Shown: in pieces, positions 8,701 through 15,407 of the stretch | Position numbering within the stretch: position 1 is the stretch's first letter | How the letters are laid out: the number at the start of each line of letters is the position of its first letter | Source of the DNA: CBFGTJ01 sp965651815 | Lineage (GTDB): Bacteria > Actinomycetota > Acidimicrobiia > Acidimicrobiales > Microtrichaceae | Length of the DNA stretch: 18,987 bases | Assembly: GCA_965651815.1 (NCBI GenBank) | Contig: CBFGTJ010000044.1 | Location: 1-18,987, forward strand | Direction: 5' to 3' | Made by a program: the position numbers and the translations under genes | Notes under the pieces: model-generated | Databases searched by the model: none | What the model saw: only the letters and a program-made list of their open reading frames with translations | Told to the model about the DNA's origin: nothing

Positions 8701-9257
8701 CCGGTGAGCTGGATCTCCACACCGGCGGAGTCGCGGCCGCGCACCTCGAGCCGGTCCAGCGCCGAGAGCGCCTGGTGCACGCTGAACAGCACGGCGATGC
8801 CCTCGGGGGTGACGTCCTCGGCCATGAGGGACCCGACCTGGTCCGCCGCGCGGAGCCGGTCGCGGCCGATCGCCCACAGCGCGTCCTTGCAGCGGATCAC
8901 CGCCGCGTTCGTGGCCTCGAGCTCCTCGGGGGTCTCCGAGGCGGCGCCGTCCGCGGGGAGACCGGGGTCGTCGAGCGCGGACTCGATGCGCTCGATCGCT
9001 TGCTCCAGGTCGACGACGAGGCGGCCGATCGCCGCGGTCCCCGTCGGGTCGTCGAGCATGCCCCTCACGCCGGGCACGCCACGCAGCGCCGAGTCGACCT
9101 GCTCGAGCGTGCCGGCGGCCGACTCGAGCCGCTCACGCAGCGGCCGTTCCTGGGCCTCGAGGTGCCCGGCCGCGGCGCGGAGGTCCTCCACCAGCAGCGC
9201 CGGCTGGGCGGGTGCCCGCTCGGCGCGGCGTCGGGCGATGGCGATGATCCCGCACAT
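5769..9257 (-). CDS. glmS: Giant glucosamine-6-phosphate synthase (GlmS) with large insertions and a C-terminal extension
   Basis: GlmS makes glucosamine-6-phosphate from fructose-6-phosphate and glutamine. Glutaminase landmarks are present: Cys2 in MCGIIAI, RGRDSAG (173-179), HTRWAS (266-271), Asn305-Gly306 and Asp329. Isomerase landmarks are SQSG (589-592), VASTKAF (642-648), KLSE (733-736), His752 and Lys964 in AKTVTV. E. coli GlmS has 609 residues; this has 1162. Core spacings match: SQSG to VASTKAF is 53 (about 52 in E. coli), Glu to His is 16. The growth lies in residues about 9-150 (charged, helical), about 185-260, about 400-450, about 835-945, and a tail from about 970. SIS domains occupy roughly 500-660 and 700-830. 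The ATG at 9257 has AGGAGG 10 bases upstream and must be right, since Cys2 has to be N-terminal. glmM is immediately upstream, supporting the role. The extra segments are unrecognised. Confidence 0.9.
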   Translation of the reverse strand: MCGIIAIARRRAERAPAQPALLVEDLRAAAGHLEAQERPLRERLESAAGTLEQVDSALRGVPGVRGMLDDPTGTAAIGRLVVDLEQAIERIESALDDPGLPADGAASETPEELEATNAAVIRCKDALWAIGRDRLRAADQVGSLMAEDVTPEGIAVLFSVHQALSALDRLEVRGRDSAGVEIQLTGHGLDPADPTVARLLAERADRGFGSGSVRMRDGVLVVVHKAAAEIGELGDNTAALRASLRDDDLLRMALASPSVDGLVLGHTRWASIGIISEPNAHPQCSDELDVDPVATDGPFVTAVLNGDVDNYADLAAAEDLQIAAEITTDAKVIPTLMSRRLREGLASADAFRDTVARLEGSVAIAAASAGTPDRLHLALRGSGQALYVGVAEDAFVVASEPYGVVEETDTYLRMDGETPWDPDNPTGSRGQIIELDATAAGGLEGVRRWSYDGSELPITEDDLTVAQVTTRDIDRGEFRHFLLKEITASPASFRKTLRGKLVEVDDEMQVVLGPETLPEKVREALRTGQVDRVQVIGQGTAAIAGQSLAHHLSDFLSETEVRVEALLATELSGFRLRADMSDTLVVAISQSGTTTDTNRTVDLVRGRGASVISIVNRRGSDLTDKSDGVLYTSDGRDVEMSVASTKAFYSQVAAGLLLAQAIADEVPGGHRSSSPGQQELLRALRDLPARMEETLAVRSEAAAAARTFGPPRRYWAIVGNGVNQIAAREIRVKLSELCYKSIACDGTEDKKHIDLSCEPMILVCAAGLVGSTADDVAKEVAIFRAHKAAPIVIASEGDRSFPAALSVLTVPRTHERLAFVLATMVGHLFGYEAALAIDAQAQPLREARAAIDSAVADTGGDLHDDRVDGEELLQRLRPELVQHASTYLDGLRAGAYNGHLEAGTAVRLAGQFRYVTGLSPLDGYQLEFGKVGTPGVVLEDLNAGLTAAIEELTRPVDAIKHQAKTVTVGISRSDESLMQVPLVAAVLEAGSPRDRLTYSTLRSLGDLDPAVAEVTGHTRYRVEHGEDLERATLVVVDRGGISTKLPSRVDRDPRLRGTKSLVAREQELMVARGRSDGRLVLIVPETKDGVTTGLQLLHLNVVDRLPAATARSVLQGYRRRYQALRDAVTETEDVFRDDLLAEQDVADLLTVPILDLADRWRT

Positions 9258-9267
9258 TCGACTCCAC

Positions 9268-9273
9268 CCTCCT
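9268..9273 (-). promoter_or_regulatory. Ribosome binding site of glmS
   Basis: A perfect AGGAGG lies 10 bases before the ATG at 9257. It fixes the start of the giant GlmS next to its catalytic cysteine. The rest of the 94-bp gap (9258-9351) shows no glmS ribozyme-like element and only a weak TANNNT hexamer, so no promoter is called there. Confidence 0.75.
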
Positions 9274-9351
9274 GTCAGCCTCGACCGTGCGGGAACCCCT
9301 CGGCCCCGTTCGACACGTCCTCGTGGAAGGCTAACAGCGACCCGCGCAGGT

Positions 9352-10692
9352 TCATCCTGCAGCGGCGAGCGCGCCGACCGCCGCCGCGAGGCGTTCCGCG
9401 GCGGCCGTGGCCCGCTCCTCGGTGGGTGCCTCTGCCATCACCCGCACGACCGGCTCGGTGCCGGAGGGGCGCAGCAGCACCCGGCCGTCCCCGCCGAGCT
9501 CGGACTCGACCGCCGCGATCTCGTGCGCGAGGCGCTCGGCGACGTCGGGCAGCGGGGTGGCGACGGCGACGTTGAGCAGCACCTGCGGGAGCCGGGTCAT
9601 CGCCTCGGCGGCCAGGTCGGCCAGGGGGCGGCCCGCCCGCTGCACCAGGTCGAGCAGCACCACGGCGCTGAGGAGCCCGTCGCCGGTGGTCGCCAGGTCC
9701 GAGAAGATGATGTGGCCCGACTGCTCGCCGCCCAGCGAGTAGCCGCCTTCCTCGAGCGCCGCGAGCACGTGGCGGTCGCCGACCGGGGTGGTCACCACCT
9801 CGATGCCCTCCCGGGCCATCGCACGGTGGAACCCGAGGTTCGACATGACCGTCACGACCACCGCGCCGCCGGAGAGGCGCCCGCGGCGGGCGAGGTCGGT
9901 CGCGCACAGGGCGATGACCTGGTCGCCGTCGACGACCGCGCCGTGGTGGTCCACCGCCACCATCCGGTCGGCGTCGCCGTCGAACGCGATGCCCAGGTCG
10001 GCGCCGGTGTCGACCACGGTCCGGGACAACGCGGAAGGGTCGGTCGACCCGCAGCCCGCGTTGATGTTCGTCCCGTCGGGCTCGGTGCAGATCGCGTGGA
10101 CCTGCGCGCCGAGGCGGGCCAGGGCGTCGGGTGCGACGTCGGAGTTGGCGCCGTTCGCGCAGTCCACGACGACGCGGAGCCCGTCGAGGCGGCGGCCCTC
10201 GGTCGCCGCCGTGACGGCCTGCACGTAGTGCTCGACCGCGCCGGGGTCGGAGGCGGGGACGCCGACCGCCGCGCCGGTGGGCCCGCCGTGCCCGGTGCCG
10301 GCGAGGAGCGCGCCGATCTCCGCCTCGAGTCGGTCCTGCGCCGCGTCGTCGAGCTTGCGGCCGCCCGCGGCGAAGACCTTCAGCCCGTTGTCCTCGTACG
10401 GGTTGTGCGACGCGGAGATCATCACGCCCGGGACGTCGTCACGGGCGCAGGTGGACGCGACCGCAGGGGTGGGGACGACGCCGAGGACCACCGCGTCCGC
10501 GCCCTCGGCGCAGATGCCCGCGACGACCGCGGCCTCGAGCATCGGCCCGGAGCGCCGCGTGTCGCGCCCGACGACGACGCGCCGGGCACCGGTCGTGCGC
10601 ACGGTGGCACGGCCGATCGAGACCGCCGCCTCGACGGTGATCTCGTCGTTCGCCAGCCCGCGCACCCCGTCGGTGCCGAACCTGATCGCCAC
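9352..10692 (-). CDS. glmM: Phosphoglucosamine mutase
   Basis: GlmM converts glucosamine-6-phosphate to glucosamine-1-phosphate on the path to UDP-GlcNAc. The protein starts with FGTDGVRG. It contains the phosphoserine loop GVMISASHNPYEDNGLKVF, the metal-binding DGDADR, the sugar-specificity loop GGEQSGH and the phosphate-binding RPSGTEPVVRVMAEA, in that order. The 446 residues are the normal length. SASHNP with GEQSGH distinguishes it from phosphomannomutases of the same superfamily. The GTG at 10692 gives the standard N-terminus (AIRFGTDG) and lies 32 bases after rpsI. Only a weak GGCGGCGA ribosome-binding site is visible. It is followed 94 bases later by the unusual glmS, so consecutive steps of one pathway are encoded together. 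Confidence 0.97.
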   Translation of the reverse strand: MAIRFGTDGVRGLANDEITVEAAVSIGRATVRTTGARRVVVGRDTRRSGPMLEAAVVAGICAEGADAVVLGVVPTPAVASTCARDDVPGVMISASHNPYEDNGLKVFAAGGRKLDDAAQDRLEAEIGALLAGTGHGGPTGAAVGVPASDPGAVEHYVQAVTAATEGRRLDGLRVVVDCANGANSDVAPDALARLGAQVHAICTEPDGTNINAGCGSTDPSALSRTVVDTGADLGIAFDGDADRMVAVDHHGAVVDGDQVIALCATDLARRGRLSGGAVVVTVMSNLGFHRAMAREGIEVVTTPVGDRHVLAALEEGGYSLGGEQSGHIIFSDLATTGDGLLSAVVLLDLVQRAGRPLADLAAEAMTRLPQVLLNVAVATPLPDVAERLAHEIAAVESELGGDGRVLLRPSGTEPVVRVMAEAPTEERATAAAERLAAAVGALAAAG

Positions 10693-10724
10693 GGTCGCCG
10701 CCGGTGCGGTGCCCGACGTGCCGG

Positions 10725-11117
10725 TCAGCGCTTCGAGTACTGGGGCGCCTTGCGGGCCTTCTTGAGCCCGTACTTCTTGGACTCCTTCTCCCGTGCGTCA
10801 CGGGAGAGGAACCCGGCCCGCTTCAGCACGGGGCGCAGCTCGGGGTCGATCGCGACGAGCCCGCGGGCGATGCCGAGGCGGACGGCGCCGGCCTGGCCGG
10901 TGACCCCGCCGCCGTGGATGGTGGCGTCGATGTCGTACTGCTCGCCCGTCTCGGTGAGTCGCAGCGGCTCCGAGAGGATCATCCGGTGCGTCGCGTTCGG
11001 GAAGTAGTCCTCGAGCGGGCGCCGGTTGATGGTGATGTTGCCCGACCCTTCACGGATCCGGACTCGGGCGACGGCGCGCTTGCGGCGACCGGTCGACTGG
11101 ACGAGGGGGTGCGGCAT
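10725..11117 (-). CDS. rpsI: 30S ribosomal protein uS9
   Basis: uS9 is a small-subunit protein whose C-terminal tail reaches the P-site tRNA. The 130 residues include STGRRKRAVARVRI near the N-terminus, the central TIHGGGVTGQAGAVRLGIARGL and the diagnostic C-terminal end KKARKAPQYSKR, which finishes in the conserved Ser-Lys-Arg. The ATG at 11117 lies 15 bases after the rplM stop and is preceded by GGGAG, so the two genes form the usual rplM-rpsI pair. The gene is complete with nothing unusual. Confidence 0.98.
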   Translation of the reverse strand: MPHPLVQSTGRRKRAVARVRIREGSGNITINRRPLEDYFPNATHRMILSEPLRLTETGEQYDIDATIHGGGVTGQAGAVRLGIARGLVAIDPELRPVLKRAGFLSRDAREKESKKYGLKKARKAPQYSKR

Positions 11118-11132
11118 CGCGACGACTCTCCC

Positions 11133-11582
11133 TTACGAACGGACTCGGGCAGCGGCCAGGTCGAGCGGCTGCGGCTTCTGGGCGGCGTGGGGGTGCTCGG
11201 GACCGGCGTACACCTTCAGCTTGGTGAGCATCTGGCGGCCGAGGCGGTTCTTGGGCAGCATGCCCCGGATCGTCCGGCGGATCGTCTCCTCCGGGCGCCG
11301 CTCGAGCAGCTCGCCGTAGGTGGCGGTGCGGATGCCGCTCGGGAAGCCGGTGTGGCGGTGCACGAGCTTGGACTCGGCCTTGTCACGGGTCAGCGCGACC
11401 TTCGCGGCGTTGACGATGATCACGTGGTCACCGGTGTCGAGGTGGGGCGAGAACGTGGGCTTGTGCTTGCCGCGCAGGATGCGGGCCACCTCGGACGCCA
11501 TGCGACCGAGGGTGAGGCCCTCGGCGTCGACGACGTACCACGTCCGCTCGATCTCTGAGGCTCTGGGGGAATAGGTGCGCAC
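11133..11582 (-). CDS. rplM: 50S ribosomal protein uL13
   Basis: uL13 is an early-assembling large-subunit protein. Motifs seen are RTWYVVDAEGLTLGRMASE near the N-terminus, LRGKHKPTFSPHLDTGDHV, NAAKVALTRDK, and the C-terminal RGMLPKNRLGRQMLTKLKVY ending before YAGPEHPHAAQKP. I chose the GTG at 11582 (149 residues, beginning RTYSPRASEIERTW) because homologues typically start with this TYSP-like block and an AGAGAG element sits about 8 bases upstream. An in-frame GTG at 11591 would add three residues, but its ribosome-binding site would be too close. rpsI follows after 15 bases. A candidate promoter and a leader of more than 100 bases precede it. Confidence 0.96.
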   Translation of the reverse strand: MRTYSPRASEIERTWYVVDAEGLTLGRMASEVARILRGKHKPTFSPHLDTGDHVIIVNAAKVALTRDKAESKLVHRHTGFPSGIRTATYGELLERRPEETIRRTIRGMLPKNRLGRQMLTKLKVYAGPEHPHAAQKPQPLDLAAARVRS

Positions 11583-11714
11583 TGCGCTCACTCTCTCTGC
11601 ACGTGACGACGATCGAGTCCCGCACTGCGGTCGGGCCTCGTTCGGCGGATCGGGACCGGTCGGTGCCGCGGGATCCGGGATCGGAACGGACGCGGCTCGC
11701 TGGGCCGGGTGGAC

Positions 11715-11744
11715 AAGTTAGCGGCGGGCCCGCCGACCTGCCAA
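11715..11744 (-). promoter_or_regulatory. Candidate promoter for rplM-rpsI and the downstream operon
   Basis: On the minus strand TTGGCA (11744-11739) and TAACTT (11720-11715) are separated by 18 bp. This resembles a sigma-70/HrdB-type -35 and -10 (TANNNT). It lies in the 190-200 bp gap between truA and rplM, the longest non-coding gap between co-directional genes here, leaving a leader of about 110-120 bases. The rest of the gap contains short GC-rich inverted repeats but no terminator with a T-run that I can support. Confidence 0.5.
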
Positions 11745-11781
11745 GCGCGCGGCGCTCCCTGCCGAGCCGTGGCCGTCCTGC

Positions 11782-12606
11782 TCAGCTCGTGGCCGGCCCT
11801 CCGGCGACGGGCAGGGCGGGTTCGGCCGGAGGGTAGCCCACCTCCCACAGCACCAGGCCCTGGGGCGGGGCGAGGTTGCCCGCCGCCGCACGGTCGCGTG
11901 CCGCGATCACGGCCGGGAGGTCCGCGCACCGGGCACGGCCACGGCCGGCGTCGACGAGGGTGCCGACGATGCTGCGCACCATCTGGTGGCAGAACGACGA
12001 GGCGACGATCCCGAACCGCAGCAGCCGCGCGCCGTCGCCGCCGGGCGCGGCCGCGGGTGATCCGGGCAGGGGGACCTCCTCCCAGCCGGCGCCGTGCACC
12101 CGGCGCACCAGCGACGCGTCGGGGGTGGGCCGGCGGCAGAAGCTCGCGAAGTCGTGCTCGCCGACGAGCGCCGCCGCGCCGGCGCGCATGACCTCGAGGT
12201 CGAGCGCCTCGGGCACCCACCAGCTGGTCCGGGCGAGGAACGGGTCGGGCAGCCCCGCGTGCAGCACGGTGTAGCGGTAGCTGCGCCACGTCGCCGAGAA
12301 GCGCGCGTCGAAGTCCTCGCCCACGGCCGACACCGCGTGCACGACGATCCGCGGGGCCAGCATCGAGTTGAGCGACCGTTGCAGCCGGCGTGGGTCGACC
12401 CGGTCCTCGGGCGCGTCGAAGGTGACGACCTGGCCCCGGGCGTGCACCCCGGCGTCGGTCCGACCCGCGCAGGTCAGCGTGATGGGTGCGCCGAGCACGC
12501 GCTCGAGCGCGAGGCGCAGCTCACCGCCGACGGTCGGCACGCCGACGTTCTCGGCGAAGCCGCGGTAGTCGGTGCCGTCGTAGGCCAGGTCGAGCCGCAC
12601 CCTCAC
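11782..12606 (-). CDS. truA: tRNA pseudouridine(38-40) synthase
   Basis: TruA isomerises uridines 38-40 in the anticodon stem-loop of tRNAs. The catalytic aspartate is Asp51 in AGRTDAGVHARGQV, preceded by the N-terminal LDLAYDGTDYRGFA. Later family blocks are FDARFSATWRSYRY, GEHDFASFCR and SSFCHQMVRSIVGTL. It has 274 residues, near the family norm, with a short Ala/Pro-rich linker at about residues 183-190. The GTG start at 12606 lies 10 bases after rplQ, so it is likely co-transcribed with the ribosomal genes, as is common in actinobacteria. Confidence 0.97.
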   Translation of the reverse strand: MRVRLDLAYDGTDYRGFAENVGVPTVGGELRLALERVLGAPITLTCAGRTDAGVHARGQVVTFDAPEDRVDPRRLQRSLNSMLAPRIVVHAVSAVGEDFDARFSATWRSYRYTVLHAGLPDPFLARTSWWVPEALDLEVMRAGAAALVGEHDFASFCRRPTPDASLVRRVHGAGWEEVPLPGSPAAAPGGDGARLLRFGIVASSFCHQMVRSIVGTLVDAGRGRARCADLPAVIAARDRAAAGNLAPPQGLVLWEVGYPPAEPALPVAGGPATS

Positions 12607-12616
12607 GGTGCGTGGC

Positions 12617-12973
12617 TCAGACGAGCTCGATCTTCGCCATCGGGGCGTTGTCGCCCTGACGGGGGCCGAGCTTCAGGATGCGGGTGTACCCGCCCGGCCG
12701 GTCCGCGTAGCGGGGGCCGACCTCGTCCATCAGCTTCGCGGCGATCTCCTGGTCCCCCAGGAAGGCGAGGATCTGGCGGTGGTTGTGCAGCCCGCCCTTG
12801 CGCGCCTTGGTGATCATCTTCTCGGCGATCGGGCGGAGCGCCTTCGCCTTGGCCTCGGTGGTGACGATGCCCGTCGGCGAGGCGATGAGCGAGCACACGA
12901 GGTTGGCCATCATCAGGCGCTGGTGCTTCGCGTTCCCGCCGAAGCGGGGTCCCTTCTTCGGGGTCGCAGGCAT
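12617..12973 (-). CDS. rplQ: 50S ribosomal protein bL17
   Basis: bL17 sits near the peptide exit tunnel. The 118-residue protein shows GGNAKHQRLMMANLVCSLI, TTEAKAKALRPIAEKMITKA and the C-terminal RPGGYTRILKLGPRQGDNAPMAKIEL, all diagnostic. The ATG at 12973 follows rpoA by 15 bases with a GAGG-like ribosome-binding site. This rpoA-rplQ-truA order is the classic end of the alpha operon. Confidence 0.98.
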   Translation of the reverse strand: MPATPKKGPRFGGNAKHQRLMMANLVCSLIASPTGIVTTEAKAKALRPIAEKMITKARKGGLHNHRQILAFLGDQEIAAKLMDEVGPRYADRPGGYTRILKLGPRQGDNAPMAKIELV

Positions 12974-12988
12974 GGAGGGTTCCTCTGG

Positions 12989-13924
12989 TCAGTCCCGACC
13001 GCGGAGCGACAGGCCCCACTGGTCGAGCTTCTCGATGACTTCGTCGAGCGACTTCTGGCCGAAGTTGGTGATGGCCAGCAGGTCGTCCTCGGTCTTGGTC
13101 AGCAGCTCGCCGATCGTGTTGATCTGCGCCCGCTTGAGGCAGTTGCGCGGACGCTCCGACAGGTCGAGCTCCTCGATGAGCCGGTCCATGTCGGGCGACG
13201 CGGCACCCGGCGACGCGGCCTCGGTGAGGGTGAGGCCCTCGGGCTCGTCGGTCATCTCGGCGACGAGGTCGATCAGCTCGCGCAGCGTCGCGCCGGCGGA
13301 CGACAGCGCCTCGCGGGGCGTCTTCGCGCCGTCGGTCTCGATCTCGAGCACCAGGCGGTCGTAGTTCGTGGACTGCTCGACGCGCACCGGCTCGACCGAG
13401 AAGGTCACGCGGCGCACCGGCGAGAAGATCGCGTCGATCGGGATCACGCCGATCGTCGAGGTGCTGCGGCCGGTGCCGGAGAGGTAGCCCTTGCCGCGCT
13501 CGACGGTCAGGTCGACCGCGAGGCGGCCCTCGCCGCCGATGGTCGCGATGTGCAGGTCCTTGTTGAGGACCTCGACGTCCGCGGTGGTGATGATGTCACC
13601 GGCGGTGACCTCGGCGGGGCCCGTCACGTCGAGGCGCAGGGTGACCGGCTCGTCGGAGGTGGAGGTCACCACCACGTCCTTGAGGTTCAGGATGATGTCG
13701 GTGACGTCCTCGGTGACCCCGGCGATCGTGTCGAACTCGTGCAGGGCATCGTCGAAGCGGACCTGGGTGATGGCAGCACCGGGGATCGACGACAGCAGCG
13801 TTCGCCGGAGCGAGTTGCCGAGGGTGTGGCCGAAGCCGGGCTCGAGCGGGCTGATGGCGAACCTCTGGAGGTTGCCGTCCTCCTCGTCGATGGCCTCCAC
13901 GGTGGGGCGCTGAATGACGAGCAT
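12989..13924 (-). CDS. rpoA: DNA-directed RNA polymerase subunit alpha
   Basis: RpoA dimerises to start RNA polymerase assembly, and its C-terminal domain contacts UP elements and activators. The N-terminal domain shows RFAISPLEPGFGHTLGNSLR and RTLLSSIPGAAITQV. The C-terminal domain shows LDLSERPRNCLKRAQINTI and NFGQKSLDEVIEKL. A linker rich in Ala, Ser and Pro (about residues 230-240) joins them. The ATG at 13924 gives 311 residues, a normal length, with GAGG about 10 bases upstream. An in-frame upstream extension to 14281 exists but runs antisense-like through rpsD and is not part of the protein. The gap to rpsD is 56 bases. Confidence 0.98.
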   Translation of the reverse strand: MLVIQRPTVEAIDEEDGNLQRFAISPLEPGFGHTLGNSLRRTLLSSIPGAAITQVRFDDALHEFDTIAGVTEDVTDIILNLKDVVVTSTSDEPVTLRLDVTGPAEVTAGDIITTADVEVLNKDLHIATIGGEGRLAVDLTVERGKGYLSGTGRSTSTIGVIPIDAIFSPVRRVTFSVEPVRVEQSTNYDRLVLEIETDGAKTPREALSSAGATLRELIDLVAEMTDEPEGLTLTEAASPGAASPDMDRLIEELDLSERPRNCLKRAQINTIGELLTKTEDDLLAITNFGQKSLDEVIEKLDQWGLSLRGRD

Positions 13925-13980
13925 CTGTTGCGTACCTCGATGGACGTGTGCGGGCGGTTGTGGATCGGGTGCGGCGGGGG

Positions 13981-14598
13981 CTACTTGGAGTAGAGCTCGA
14001 CGATGAGATGCTCGCGTACGGGCACATCGATGTGCTCGCGCAGCGGGAGCTCCCGGACGGTGACCTCCTGGCCACCGTCGGCCGACTCGAGCCACGGTGG
14101 CGGCGTCCTGCCGAGGGTGTCCATGTTGAACTGGACGACGATCATCTGGCGGGCCTTGTCGCGCAGGCGGATGACGTCGCCCTTGCGGACGCGGTAGCTG
14201 GGGATGTCGACCCGACGGCCGTTGACGTCGATGTGGCCGTGGTTCACGAACTGGCGGGCCTGCGGCCGGGTCGCCGCCCACCCGGCGCGGTACACGACGT
14301 TGTCGAGCCGCAGCTCGCAGTACCGCAGGAGGTTCTCGCCGGTCACGCCGTGCCGGCGGTTCGCCTCCTCGTAGAGGTTGCGGAACTGCTTCTCGGACAT
14401 GCCGTAGGTGTGGCGCGCCTTCTGCTTCTCCTGCAGCTGCAGCAGGTACTCGCTCACGTTCCCGCGGCGGCGGGTGCGGCCGTGCTCCCCGGGCGGGTAC
14501 GGCCGCTTGTCCATCGCCTTGTTCTCGCCCGAGGTGCCCCAGATGTTGGTGCCGAGCCGGCGGGAGACGCGGGCGCGGGGTCCGGTGTAGCGGGACAT
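13981..14598 (-). CDS. rpsD: 30S ribosomal protein uS4
   Basis: uS4 is a primary 16S rRNA binder and, in several bacteria, a translational repressor of its own operon. The 205 residues include RYTGPRARVSRRLG, RPYPPGEHG, LQLQEKQKARHTYGMSEKQF and the S4 RNA-binding domain with RPQARQFVNHGHIDVNGRRV. The N-terminal region lacks the four zinc cysteines, so this is the zinc-free form. The C-terminal half carries a proline- and tryptophan-containing insertion (RTPPPWLESADGGQ). The ATG at 14598 lies 4 bases after rpsK with GGAGG 10 bases upstream, inside the rpsK end. Confidence 0.98.
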   Translation of the reverse strand: MSRYTGPRARVSRRLGTNIWGTSGENKAMDKRPYPPGEHGRTRRRGNVSEYLLQLQEKQKARHTYGMSEKQFRNLYEEANRRHGVTGENLLRYCELRLDNVVYRAGWAATRPQARQFVNHGHIDVNGRRVDIPSYRVRKGDVIRLRDKARQMIVVQFNMDTLGRTPPPWLESADGGQEVTVRELPLREHIDVPVREHLIVELYSK

Positions 14599-14602
14599 GT
14601 GC

Positions 14603-15001
14603 TCAGAGCCTCCGACGCTTGGGGGGACGGCAGCCGTTGTGCGGGACCGGGGTCACGTCCTTGATGCCGGTGACCTCGATGCCCACGTTCTGGATGGAGC
14701 GGATCGCGGTCTCCCGGCCGGAGCCGGGGCCCTTCACGACCACGTCGACCTTGCGGACGCCGTGCTCCATCGCCCGGCGCGCCGCCTGCTCGGCGGCCAT
14801 CTGCGCGGCGAACGGGGTGGACTTGCGCGACCCCTTGAACCCGACGTTGCCGGCCGACGCCCAGGACAGGACGTTGCCCTCCTGGTCGGTGATCGACACG
14901 ATCGTGTTGTTGAAGGAGCTCTTGATGTGCGCCACCCCGTGGGTGACGTTCTTGCGTTCCTTCCTACGGGGGCGACGACCCCCGGCGGGTGGCTTGGCCA
15001 T
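14603..15001 (-). CDS. rpsK: 30S ribosomal protein uS11
   Basis: uS11 lies on the platform of the small subunit near the mRNA exit. Diagnostic segments in the 132 residues are HIKSSFNNTIVSITD, SWASAGNVGFKGSRKSTPFA, VVKGPGSGRETAIRS and the C-terminal DVTPVPHNGCRPPKRRRL. The ATG at 15001 shares one base with the rpsM stop (TAATG), so the two genes are translationally coupled. The N-terminus is lysine/arginine-rich, as expected for this protein. Confidence 0.98.
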   Translation of the reverse strand: MAKPPAGGRRPRRKERKNVTHGVAHIKSSFNNTIVSITDQEGNVLSWASAGNVGFKGSRKSTPFAAQMAAEQAARRAMEHGVRKVDVVVKGPGSGRETAIRSIQNVGIEVTGIKDVTPVPHNGCRPPKRRRL

Positions 15002-15378
15002 TACTTGCGGACCTTCTTCTTGCCGGCGACGGTCTTCTTCGGGCCCTTGCGGGTCCGGGCGTTGGTGTGGGTGCGCTGCCCGCGGACGGGCAGGCCGCGG
15101 CGGTGGCGGAGCCCCTGGTAGGAGCCGATCTCCATCTTCCGCTTGATGTTCTGGTTGACCTCGCGGCGGAGGTCGCCCTCGACCTTGAGGCTCTCCTCGA
15201 TGTAGTTCCGGATCCGGGTGACCTCAGCGTCGGTGAGGTCGCGCACCCGGGTCGACTCGTCGATGTCCGTCGCGGCGCAGACCTGCTGGGCCATGGTCCG
15301 GCCGATTCCGTAGATGTAGGTGAGGGCGATGACGAGGCGCTTCTCCCGAGGGATGTCGACGCCGGCGATTCGTGCCAT
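15001..15378 (-). CDS. rpsM: 30S ribosomal protein uS13
   Basis: uS13 sits in the head of the small subunit, contacting bridge elements and P-site tRNA. The ATG at 15378 gives 125 residues starting MARIAGVDIPREKR. It is followed by ALTYIYGIGRTMAQQVC, the conserved SYQGLRHRRGLPVRGQRTHT and a basic tail ending KKKVRK. An upstream in-frame extension to 15483 overlaps rpmJ and is not used. The stop overlaps the rpsK start by one base. The gap to rpmJ is 29 bases. Confidence 0.98.
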   Translation of the reverse strand: MARIAGVDIPREKRLVIALTYIYGIGRTMAQQVCAATDIDESTRVRDLTDAEVTRIRNYIEESLKVEGDLRREVNQNIKRKMEIGSYQGLRHRRGLPVRGQRTHTNARTRKGPKKTVAGKKKVRK

Positions 15379-15407
15379 GTGCGCTGTTCCTTGAACCTTC
15401 CTGGGTC

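Noticed and set aside
9258..9351. Possible promoter or glmS ribozyme/riboswitch in the glmM-glmS gap
   Set aside because: Only a weak TANNNT hexamer without a convincing -35 was found. 94 bases is too short for the glmS ribozyme and no matching core is visible.
5406..9575. A 1389-codon plus-strand open frame opposite glmS and acpS
   Set aside because: It mirrors the giant glmS, is full of Arg, Gly, His and Val runs typical of antisense frames in GC-rich DNA, and shows no domain motifs.
8329..11007. An 892-codon plus-strand open frame across the glmS 5' end, glmM and rpsI
   Set aside because: It crosses several well-supported genes and has the low-complexity Ser/Arg/Ala composition of a shadow frame.
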